Below, piece after piece: positions 47,152-54,085 of a stretch of 60,521 nucleotides of DNA; position 1 is the first letter of the stretch; each line of letters opens with the position of its first letter. The stretch lies in the NCBI GenBank assembly GCA_016235265.1, contig JACRLI010000012.1:1-60521 (forward strand). The letters run 5' to 3'. Made by a program: the position numbers and the translations under genes. This DNA is from Candidatus Eisenbacteria bacterium (GTDB lineage: Bacteria; Eisenbacteria; RBG-16-71-46; JACRLI01). The notes beneath the pieces are model-generated. The model was not told the DNA's origin. It did not search any database and was given only the letters and a program-made list of their open reading frames with translations.

Positions 47152-49181
47152 GCGGCTTCCTCGCGTCGTTCCTCGTCCCCGGACGTCTGCAGCCCGGGGG
47201 ATCGGTTCCCGGATGTCCCCACCTCGCCCAGCGTGACGCTGATCTCGGTGCCCCGGCCCGGCTCGCTGTGGATCTCCAGCACCCCGTCATTGGCCTCCAC
47301 CAGGGACTTCACGATGCACATTCCCAGCCCCGTGCCCCGGGCGCCCTTGGTGGTGAAGAACGGCTCGAGGATGCGCTCGCGCACGCGCGCGTCCATGCCG
47401 CAGCCGGTGTCCGCGACTGTCGCCGTCACCCTGCCGCCCTCCGCCTTCACTTCCACCCGGATCTCGCCGCCCTCGGGGCAGGCTTCCAGGGCGTTCTTGA
47501 GCAGGTTCTGGAACACCACCCGCAGCTGCTCGGCATCCACGGCCACCACTTCCGGCCTCTCCCCCTCGACCGAGTCGAGCACCCGCACACCCTGGGCGTG
47601 CAGCGCGTCGGCACACTCGTGACGGAATTCCTCCACGTGCCCCAGCACCAGGCTGCGCAGGTCGCAGCGCTCCCGCCGCGCCTCCTGCGGGCGCGCGGCG
47701 TCGAGCACGTCGCGCACCAGCCGGGCGAGGCGGTCCAGCTCCTCGAGCAGGCGCGGAACATAGCGTTCCACCCGGTCGGGATCCCCGGCGCCGGAGGCCA
47801 CCAGCTGCGCCAGCCCGCGCAGCGGTGCCAGCCGGTTCTTGAACTCGTGGGCTATGCCGGCACTCATGGTCCCCAGGCTCGCCAACCGGTCCGCGTGGAC
47901 GAGCTCCCGCTCCAGGCGCCGCACGGCGGTCACATCCCGCATCTGCACCATGAGCACCTCCGTGCCATCCAGGTCGAAGGGCGTGGCCACGACGTTGCAC
48001 AGGATGGGCCCCCGGGGGGCCCGGACCTCGAAGTCCGCCCCGCCCGCCGGGCGTCCGGCCAGCAGCGCGTCCAGGTAGGCGCGCACGCGGCCCAGCTCGG
48101 GAACGGAGAACAGCGCGTCGAGACCCAGGGCGCCCAGGTCCTCCCCGGCGGAGAGGGTGCGGCACGCGGTGGCGTTGGCCAGGACGATGCGCAGGGTGCT
48201 CGGCTCCACCATGAGGATGGAGTCCACGCTGCCATCGAATAGCTGCCGCATGCGGGCCTCGGAGCGGCGCAGGATGTCCAGGCCGGTCAGGTCCTGCATG
48301 GTCACCAGGACCTCCTCCACGCCACCCTCGGGCCCGCGGATGGGCTGGGCGGTGACGTAGAGCTGGCGGGGCACGCCGTTGATGACCCGCTTGAACTCGC
48401 CGTGCGCGATCGGCGCGCCGCCCAGGGCCGCGCGGACCGGGCACTCCGTGCAGCTGCCGTTGCCCTGCCGGCACACGTCGCAACAGACGCTCCCGTGAAG
48501 CTCGCTCTCGGGCCGGGCGTCCCCGAGGTGGATGCGGCCCATCTCCCGGTTGACCCAGCGGATCTTGAGGTCGGAGCCCAGCACCATCACCGCCGCGTCC
48601 GAACGCTTCACCAACGCCTGGAACTTCTGGCGCTCGCGGTCCAGCAGGCGCAGCTGTGCGTCCATGGTCCGGAAGCGGCGCTGGTGCTGACGCTCCGTGG
48701 CCGTGGCGTCCGCGGCGGCGCGGCCGCGGTCCCGCCGGGTGGCCACGATGTGACCGAGCCACGCGAGCGATTCCGGGCCGCCAGGAAGCGCGGCCCGCTG
48801 TTGCCGCGGCAACGCCACGGCCGCCACGGCCACGCCCTGCTCCAGCAGCGGCACGGCGGCCACGGCGGCGTCGCCCGCGTCCTCGCCCAGCCCGTCGCGC
48901 AGCAGGCCCATGTCCTCGTAGCCCTGCAGGGCCCACTCGGCCAGGCGCGCAAGGCGGTCGAAGGCGCACTCGGAAGGAAGCCCGGAGTCGCTGCCGTAGG
49001 AGTCCACGCCGGCGGAACCCTCCTCGCCGGGGAGCGCCAGCGCCACGGGCAGCCCCGAGGTCTCGCTCAGGAGCCGCGCCAGCGCGCGCGCGCCCTCCGC
49101 CAGGGATGCCGCTCCCAGGAAGGCGCCCAGCGCGTCTTGCATGCCCGCGGGGGCGCCGGAGGTCGGCGGGGTCGGAGTCAT
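47148..49181 (-). CDS. Cytosolic PAS histidine kinase with Cys cluster
   Basis: 677 residues from the ATG ending at 49181; no membrane segment. Residues 10-150 look GAF-like; 150-190 are coiled coil. PAS1 (190-300) contains a cysteine cluster Cys233, 234, 237, 244, 247 ('SVCCDVCRQGNGSCTECPV'), a possible metal or Fe-S site. PAS2 spans 305-420. HisKA has H445 in 'MSAGIAHEFKNRLAPLRG'; HATPase_c has 'NLLKNALEACPEGG', 'DTGCGMDARVRERILEPFFT' and 'GTGLGMCIVKSLVE'. It starts seven bases after the fRMsr-like gene and overlaps the receiver gene by four bases. I infer a cytosolic redox or small-molecule sensor. Confidence 0.9.
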   Translation of the reverse strand: MTPTPPTSGAPAGMQDALGAFLGAASLAEGARALARLLSETSGLPVALALPGEEGSAGVDSYGSDSGLPSECAFDRLARLAEWALQGYEDMGLLRDGLGEDAGDAAVAAVPLLEQGVAVAAVALPRQQRAALPGGPESLAWLGHIVATRRDRGRAAADATATERQHQRRFRTMDAQLRLLDRERQKFQALVKRSDAAVMVLGSDLKIRWVNREMGRIHLGDARPESELHGSVCCDVCRQGNGSCTECPVRAALGGAPIAHGEFKRVINGVPRQLYVTAQPIRGPEGGVEEVLVTMQDLTGLDILRRSEARMRQLFDGSVDSILMVEPSTLRIVLANATACRTLSAGEDLGALGLDALFSVPELGRVRAYLDALLAGRPAGGADFEVRAPRGPILCNVVATPFDLDGTEVLMVQMRDVTAVRRLERELVHADRLASLGTMSAGIAHEFKNRLAPLRGLAQLVASGAGDPDRVERYVPRLLEELDRLARLVRDVLDAARPQEARRERCDLRSLVLGHVEEFRHECADALHAQGVRVLDSVEGERPEVVAVDAEQLRVVFQNLLKNALEACPEGGEIRVEVKAEGGRVTATVADTGCGMDARVRERILEPFFTTKGARGTGLGMCIVKSLVEANDGVLEIHSEPGRGTEISVTLGEVGTSGNRSPGLQTSGDEERREEAA

Positions 49182-49188
49182 TCCGGGA

Positions 49189-49665
49189 TCAGCGCTCCTT
49201 TTCCATGCCCTGGCGGCTGTACAGGATCGCCAGCCAGTCGGCGACGCGCTCCACGCGGGCCACGGCCTCGGGGCCGAAGGCGTCCACCTCGTGGCTGTCA
49301 ATGTCCACCTGCGCGTGGATCCACTCGCCGCTCCGGATCAGCACCACGAGCTCGGAGCGCGTCTCGCTGCTGCACGCCAGGTAGTTTTCCTGCCGGCGCA
49401 CGTCGGGGATGTTCATGTTCCGCCCCTCGGCCACGGCCGTCCCGCACACCCCCCGGCCCACCGCGATGAAGCAGTGGTCGGTGGGCGCGCCGATGAACGG
49501 GCCCAGCCTCAGCACCTGGTCGGGGAACAGCTCGTAGATGCCGGTCCAGTGAAAGCGGCTGTCGGATTCGTGGAGCAGGCGCACGGCCGCTTCCAGGACG
49601 TCGTGAAACTCGGCGCCGGAGGCCACAAACGTGTCCAGTTGGAGGCAGATCTGCTCACCCGTCAT
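49189..49665 (-). CDS. GAF protein, free methionine-(R)-sulfoxide reductase-like
   Basis: 158 residues from the ATG ending at 49665 (GGAGGG upstream). The fRMsr pattern is strong: 'FHWTGIYELFPDQVLRLGPF', 'GRGVCGTAVAEG' (Cys74), 'NYLACSSETRSELVV' (Cys98) and 'VDIDSHEVDAFGP' with the substrate aspartates. Cys98 aligns with the catalytic Cys; the usual resolving Cys position is His64 here, and Cys65 is next to it, so redox partners may be shifted. Either an enzyme reducing free Met-R-O or a sensor derived from one. Its position as first gene before a PAS kinase suggests a link to signalling. Confidence 0.82.
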   Translation of the reverse strand: MTGEQICLQLDTFVASGAEFHDVLEAAVRLLHESDSRFHWTGIYELFPDQVLRLGPFIGAPTDHCFIAVGRGVCGTAVAEGRNMNIPDVRRQENYLACSSETRSELVVLIRSGEWIHAQVDIDSHEVDAFGPEAVARVERVADWLAILYSRQGMEKER

Positions 49666-50036
49666 GGTCCCTCCAGGGGCGGCCGCCGGAAATGTCGCAT
49701 ACCCCGCTCCGGGGTGGGTGGCAGCAACGGCCGCGAGACAGGTCAAGTTCTCACCCGCTTCATCGGCAATGGTGCAATGAAACATCAATAGTTCATGAAA
49801 GCACGAGGGGATGCGCCCCCGGAGGCGCATTCCCGTGCGGCCGGTCCCGGCCCCCCCACCCGCCCCCGGAACGCCGGGCGACCCGCTCCAAGACGCCCCG
49901 GGGCACACTCCGCGACGCGTGTGGCGCCCCGGCCGCGGATGCCGCAAAATGGGACGCGCGCGCCCGGGGCGCCCGGCCGCCTGTTTCCCCGGATTCCATG
50001 GCCAGGACCGTCCCATTCACCCAGGAGAACAAGCCC
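49666..50036. other. Divergent intergenic region (371 bases)
   Basis: Between the fRMsr-like gene (minus) and the M20 gene (plus). At 49777-49796 the inverted repeat ATGAA-N10-TTCAT lies in a local AT-rich pocket (49760-49800) and may be a divergent operator or promoter. The rest is GC-rich with no gene; an in-frame ATG at 49998 for the M20 gene has no SD. Confidence 0.35.
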
Positions 50037-51224
50037 GTGAGCCCGGACATCCGCACCCTCACCCCGGCCGACATCGAGGAACTCGTCGCCACCCGCCGCG
50101 ACCTCCATCGCCATCCCGAGACTGCGTTCGAGGAAGTCCGCACTTCCGGTGTGGTCTCGAAACGGCTGGGTGAGATCGGCGTGCCGCACCGGACCGGCCT
50201 GGCACGCACCGGCATCGTGGGGCTGGTGGGGCGCGGCGCCTCGGCCGGCGACGCAGGCCGCACGGTGCTGCTCCGGGCGGACATGGACGCGCTGCCGATC
50301 CAGGAGGAGAACGACGTTCCCTACCGCTCGGTCCACGACGGGCGGATGCACGCCTGTGGACACGACTGCCACACCGCCTCGCTGCTGGCGGCGGCGCGCG
50401 CCCTGAAGCGCGGGGAGCCCGGCCTCAAGGGCACCGTGAAACTCTGCTTCCAGCCGGCCGAGGAGGGCTTCTCCGGGGCGAACGAGATGATCCGCGACGG
50501 CGTGCTCGAGGGCCCCGCGCCCGAGGCCGCGTTCGGCTACCACGTGTGGCAGGATCTCGACTACGGCATCGTGGCCGTCACGCCGGGGCCGTTCATGGCC
50601 GCCGTGGACGAATTCAGCGTCACCTTCCGGGGCGTGGGCTGCCACGCCGCCGCGCCGCACCTGGGGCGCGACCCGGTGCTGGCGGCGGCGCAGGCGATCA
50701 CGGCGCTGCAGTCCGTGGTCAGCCGCAACACCGATCCCTTCCTGGGTGCGGTGGTGAGCGTGACGCAGCTGCGCGCCGGCTCGGCCTTCAACATCGTGCC
50801 CGAAACCGCGTGGATGAACGGGACGGTGCGGGTGATGGACACCGGCCTGTGGGCCGCGCTTCCCGGGCACTTCGAACGCGTGGTGAAGGGCGTGGCCGCG
50901 GCGATGGGCTGCGAGGCGGAGATCACCTACAACCGCACCCACCAGCCCACCGTGAATGATCCCGCCATGGCGGCGCTGGCGCGGGAGGTGGCGGTGGAGG
51001 TCGTGGGGGCCGGCAACGTGCGCGACGACGTGCGCACCATGGGCGGCGAGGACTTCTCATCGTTCCTGCAGCGTGTGCCCGGATGCTTCTTCGCGGTGGG
51101 CTCGCGCAACGCGGAGCGGAATCTCGTGTACGGGCACCACCACCCGCGCTTCGACGTGGACGAGCGCGCCATGCAGATCGGCGTGGAGATGCTGGTGCGC
51201 CTCGCCCGGAGGATCGCGGGGTGA
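50037..51224 (+). CDS. M20-family metal-dependent amidohydrolase (hippurate/N-acyl-amino-acid hydrolase type)
   Basis: 395 residues. I start at GTG 50037 because AGGAG lies nine bases upstream; the ATG at 49998 has no SD. Metal ligands: 'LLRADMDALPIQEENDVPY', 'HACGHDCHTASLLAAA' (Cys and His of the HxCGHDxH motif), Glu-Glu in 'QPAEEGFSGANEM', and His in 'VYGHHHPRFDVDERA'; the lid domain spans about 180-300. It would release amino acids from N-acyl or peptide-like substrates in the cytoplasm. It overlaps the SCO1-PCuAC gene by four bases (GTGA), though the functions seem unrelated. Confidence 0.93.
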   Translation: MSPDIRTLTPADIEELVATRRDLHRHPETAFEEVRTSGVVSKRLGEIGVPHRTGLARTGIVGLVGRGASAGDAGRTVLLRADMDALPIQEENDVPYRSVHDGRMHACGHDCHTASLLAAARALKRGEPGLKGTVKLCFQPAEEGFSGANEMIRDGVLEGPAPEAAFGYHVWQDLDYGIVAVTPGPFMAAVDEFSVTFRGVGCHAAAPHLGRDPVLAAAQAITALQSVVSRNTDPFLGAVVSVTQLRAGSAFNIVPETAWMNGTVRVMDTGLWAALPGHFERVVKGVAAAMGCEAEITYNRTHQPTVNDPAMAALAREVAVEVVGAGNVRDDVRTMGGEDFSSFLQRVPGCFFAVGSRNAERNLVYGHHHPRFDVDERAMQIGVEMLVRLARRIAG

Positions 51225-52243
51225 TCGGGCGGGTCGGGAGGCGCGTGGGGCGGGCGCGATGGATGCCCGTTTCGGTCGCGCTCGCACTGATGGCGGCGGC
51301 GGCTCTCCCTGGCTGCGGGCCGCGGGGCGGCTCCCAGCTCAAGGGCTCGCGCCCCGCGCAGGGCGGGTTCGTGGGCCACGTCAGCGTGCAGGAGCGGCGC
51401 GGCAGCGCCCCCGCACGGCCCTTCGCCTTCCGGGCCTCCCCCGGGCACGTGCTGTACGTGTTCTTCGGCTACGCCACCTGCCCCGACATTTGCCCCGCCA
51501 CGCTGGGCAGCCTGCGCAAGGCCCTGGCCATGCTGGGTGGCGACGCGGCGCGCGTGGAAGTGGCCATGGTGACGGTGGACGCGGCGCGCGATTCCGGCGA
51601 CGTCCTCGCGCGCTACCTGGCGTCCTTCGTGGACAGCGCCCACGCGCTGGTCCCGGAGACCCAGGAACAGCTGGCCCTCGCGGAGACGGTCTTCGGAGCC
51701 ACGTCCAGCGTGACCCGCCAGCCGGGCGGGCAGGTGGACGTGAGCCACACCGCCAGCAGCTACCTTGTGGATTCGGGCGGGCGCGTGGTGGTGGTGTGGG
51801 AGTTCGGCACGAAACCCGCCGACCTGGCGCACGACATCCGGGTGCTGCTGGGCGAGCAGGCGGGCAGGCCCGCGGAAGCCGGTCCGGAGGTGTCGGGCCC
51901 GTGGGCCCGCGCCACGCCCGCGGGCGCGACCGCCGCCGCCGTGTACCTGGCGTTGCGTTCCGACGAGGGAGACACGCTGCGCGCGGTGAGCGTGGAGCCC
52001 GGCGTGGCCGCGGCCGCGCAGTTGCACCGGACGCTGCGGGAGGCGGGCGGGGAGATGTCCATGGTCCGGGTGGATGCGGTGCCGCTGCCGGCGGGCGTGC
52101 CGGTGGATTTCCGGCCCGGCGGAGACCACGTCATGCTGGTGGGCCTCGCGAAGCCGCTGACCGCGGGCGACACGCTCGACGTGAGGCTGTACTTCGCGAA
52201 GGAGAAGGTGCGGAGGGTCAGGGTGCCGGTGCGGGAGGAGTGA
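51221..52243 (+). CDS. SCO1/SenC-PCuAC fusion copper chaperone lipoprotein
   Basis: 340 residues, start GTG at 51221. A lipoprotein signal ends in 'LPGC' (Cys32). Residues 60-210 are SCO1: CxxxC copper site Cys87/Cys91 in 'FGYATCPDICPATLG' and His176 in 'VDVSHTASSYLVD'. Residues 225-335 are a PCuAC domain with the copper motif matching H(M)X10MX21HXM: His269, Met281, His303, Met305 (the Met after the first His is Arg here). Both families load CuA of cytochrome c oxidase; a fusion would pass Cu(I) and keep the CuA cysteines reduced in one chain. It converges on the cox operon and overlaps its last gene by 26 bases. Confidence 0.9.
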   Translation: MIGRVGRRVGRARWMPVSVALALMAAAALPGCGPRGGSQLKGSRPAQGGFVGHVSVQERRGSAPARPFAFRASPGHVLYVFFGYATCPDICPATLGSLRKALAMLGGDAARVEVAMVTVDAARDSGDVLARYLASFVDSAHALVPETQEQLALAETVFGATSSVTRQPGGQVDVSHTASSYLVDSGGRVVVVWEFGTKPADLAHDIRVLLGEQAGRPAEAGPEVSGPWARATPAGATAAAVYLALRSDEGDTLRAVSVEPGVAAAAQLHRTLREAGGEMSMVRVDAVPLPAGVPVDFRPGGDHVMLVGLAKPLTAGDTLDVRLYFAKEKVRRVRVPVREE

Positions 52244-52481
52244 AGCGCGCCTCGTCCGGGTCCGCGAACTCGTCCGGCAGGTGCCGGCGGACGGCGCGGC
52301 GCAGGTAGAGCAGGCCCGCGGCCAGCATCGCCAGGGGCAGCAGCGAGAGCAGCACGGTGGTCCAGAAGAATGCAGCCTGCCCGGGACCGGCGCCCGCGCC
52401 GCACACCGCGCAGGCGCGCGCGAGGCCGGGCAGTCCCACGGCCGCGGCCGGCACGGTCAGCCCGCAGATCCCCCGCCTCAC
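52218..52481 (-). CDS. Small membrane protein at the end of the cox operon (CxVC motif)
   Basis: 87 residues, GTG start at 52481 overlapping the subunit III TGA by four bases. N-terminal signal-like segment, then 'CAVCGAGAGPGQAAFFWTT' with a Cys-x-x-Cys, and one clear membrane helix (WTTVLLSLLPLAMLAAGLLY) with basic 'LRRAVRR' after it. The CxxC just outside the membrane may bind copper or haem-related cargo; that is inference. Known as an unnamed small protein near oxidase genes in various bacteria. The 3' end overlaps the SCO1-PCuAC gene by 26 bases on the other strand. Confidence 0.7.
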   Translation of the reverse strand: MRRGICGLTVPAAAVGLPGLARACAVCGAGAGPGQAAFFWTTVLLSLLPLAMLAAGLLYLRRAVRRHLPDEFADPDEARFTPPAPAP

Positions 52482-53074
52482 CGGTACACCACCAGGTAGA
52501 GGACCGGCCACATCAGCACCACGAAGTTCCAGAACAGCCGCGTGGCCCCGAACACGCCCGGAGTGAGCCTTCCGGCGCGCAGGCGGGCCCAGCAGAGCGC
52601 CAGCGCCGCGAGCGCCGCCAGCGCGTGCAGCGCGTGCGCGCCCACGATCACGTAGAAGAAGGCGCCGGCCTGGCTGGAGGTGAGCGTCAGGCCTTCGCGC
52701 AGCAGCGCCGCCCATTCCACGCCCTGCGCCGCCACGAAGTACGCGCCCAGCGCCAGCGCCGCCAGCATCGGGCCGCCCGACGCCACCGTGGCGCGACGCC
52801 CGCCGGAGCGGGCCGCGAGCCACAGCGCCACCCCGCTCGCCAGCAGCGCCAGCGTGTGCACCGCGGTCTGCGCGAAAGGCAGCCGCGGCTGGCCCGCGGG
52901 GGGCCACGCCCCGGGGGCGGTGCCGCCGCGCACGATCAGGAACGCGCTGATGAACGCGGTGAAGAGCATCACCTCGGAGAATACGAACAGCGCCATGCCG
53001 AACACGCCATGGCTGGTGAAGCCGCGGCGCGGGGCCGGTGGCGCGCCCAGGCGCTCAGTGGCCGCGCTGGCCAT
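52478..53074 (-). CDS. Cytochrome c oxidase subunit III-like protein (second copy)
   Basis: 198 residues with five hydrophobic segments. 'TSHGVFGMALFVFSEVMLFT' (helix with the conserved Glu), 'EWAALLREGLTLTSSQAGAF', 'FYVIVGAHALHALAALAALA' (His-Ala-x-H motif of subunit III) and 'VFGATRLFWNFVVLMWPVLY' fit the haem-copper oxidase subunit III family. A second subunit III gene lies at 53497-54072. It starts inside the subunit IV gene (20-base overlap). Confidence 0.88.
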   Translation of the reverse strand: MASAATERLGAPPAPRRGFTSHGVFGMALFVFSEVMLFTAFISAFLIVRGGTAPGAWPPAGQPRLPFAQTAVHTLALLASGVALWLAARSGGRRATVASGGPMLAALALGAYFVAAQGVEWAALLREGLTLTSSQAGAFFYVIVGAHALHALAALAALALCWARLRAGRLTPGVFGATRLFWNFVVLMWPVLYLVVYR

Positions 53075-53483
53075 GGGCTTCCCCGCCCGCGCCGGCGGCC
53101 GGCGCCACGTACGTCTTGTGCCAGTGCTGGCCGCTGTGCTTCATGGCGTCCGGGGCCACCCCGGCGAACAGCAGCACCATGAACACCAGCGCGATCCCCA
53201 GCGCCCAGTGGACCACGGGCTTCTGCACGTCGAGGTGCATGAACTTCCGGGCCACGATGTAGGCCTTCACCAGCGCCACGCCGAAGGCGGCGATCAGCAT
53301 CACCACCCGGATCCCGGTCATGGGCCCGATCACGCTGACCACCAGCAGCCCCACCAGCAGCGCCCAGACCTTCACGTAGTTGGTGGGGTGCGCCCCCGCG
53401 GGGCCCGCGTGCGGCTCCTGGCCGTGGCGGGCGCGGTCTTCCTCCCCGTCCCCGGCCCGGCGCGTCTCCACATGCGACGACAT
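53055..53483 (-). CDS. Cytochrome c oxidase subunit IV (prokaryotic CyoD/CtaF type)
   Basis: 142 residues. A His/Gly-rich N-terminal tail of about 35 residues precedes three membrane helices: 'YVKVWALLVGLLVVSVIGPM', 'IRVVMLIAAFGVALVKAYIV' with 'ARKFMHLDVQKP' (typical of COX4 pro), and 'WALGIALVFMVLLFAGVAPD'. The C-terminus is again His-rich ('HSGQHWHKTYV'). A structural accessory subunit in the inner membrane. Good SD (GGAGG). Confidence 0.9.
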   Translation of the reverse strand: MSSHVETRRAGDGEEDRARHGQEPHAGPAGAHPTNYVKVWALLVGLLVVSVIGPMTGIRVVMLIAAFGVALVKAYIVARKFMHLDVQKPVVHWALGIALVFMVLLFAGVAPDAMKHSGQHWHKTYVAPAAGAGGEAHGQRGH

Positions 53484-53496
53484 GCCCGTCTCCCTC

Positions 53497-54072
53497 CTAC
53501 TTCGCGATGTACAGCAGCGGGAACAGGAAGATCCACACCACGTCCACGAAGTGCCAGTAGATGCCCACGTTTTCGACGCGGTGCAGGTCCTGGTTCCTCG
53601 CAGCCGATGCCGCCACCCACCCCATCAGGGCCATGCCGGCGATCACGTGGAATGCGTGCAGCCCGGCGGCGGTGTAGTAGTACGACCAGAACCCGCCGGA
53701 CTGGATGGTGAAGCCCTCGCGGATCTCGTGGGCCCACTCGAACGACTTCACCACCAGGAACACCAGCCCGCCCAGGATGGTGAGCCGCAGCAGGCGCGCC
53801 GCGCGCGGGCCGTCCCGCCGCTCCGCCGCCTGGTGCGCCAGCACCGCGGACAGGCTGGAGCTCAGCAGCACCAGCGTGTTGAACGCGCCCGCCCAGGTGT
53901 TGGTATGCGATGCCTGCTCCGCCCACTCGACGTGACCGAGCCGGTTCATGATGTAGGAGACCAGCACGCCCCCGAACACCACGATCTCCGATACCAGCAC
54001 CCACCACACGGCCAGCCGGCCGGTGGGCATCCCCATGGCGCTCCGGGTGGCGGCGATCGTCTTCGCGCTCAC
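53497..54072 (-). CDS. Cytochrome c oxidase subunit III (first copy)
   Basis: 191 residues, five helices. 'VWWVLVSEIVVFGGVLVSYI' with the conserved Glu, 'NTLVLLSSSLSAVLAHQAAE', 'VKSFEWAHEIREGFTIQSGG', 'YYTAAGLHAFHVIAGMALMG' and 'YWHFVDVVWIFLFPLLYIAK' are classic subunit III (the HFVDVVW motif is diagnostic). Start is GTG, 13 bases after the CoxI stop. It stabilises the core and proton uptake. More canonical than the copy at 52478-53074. Confidence 0.93.
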   Translation of the reverse strand: MSAKTIAATRSAMGMPTGRLAVWWVLVSEIVVFGGVLVSYIMNRLGHVEWAEQASHTNTWAGAFNTLVLLSSSLSAVLAHQAAERRDGPRAARLLRLTILGGLVFLVVKSFEWAHEIREGFTIQSGGFWSYYYTAAGLHAFHVIAGMALMGWVAASAARNQDLHRVENVGIYWHFVDVVWIFLFPLLYIAK

Positions 54073-54085
54073 TTGGGCTCTCTCC

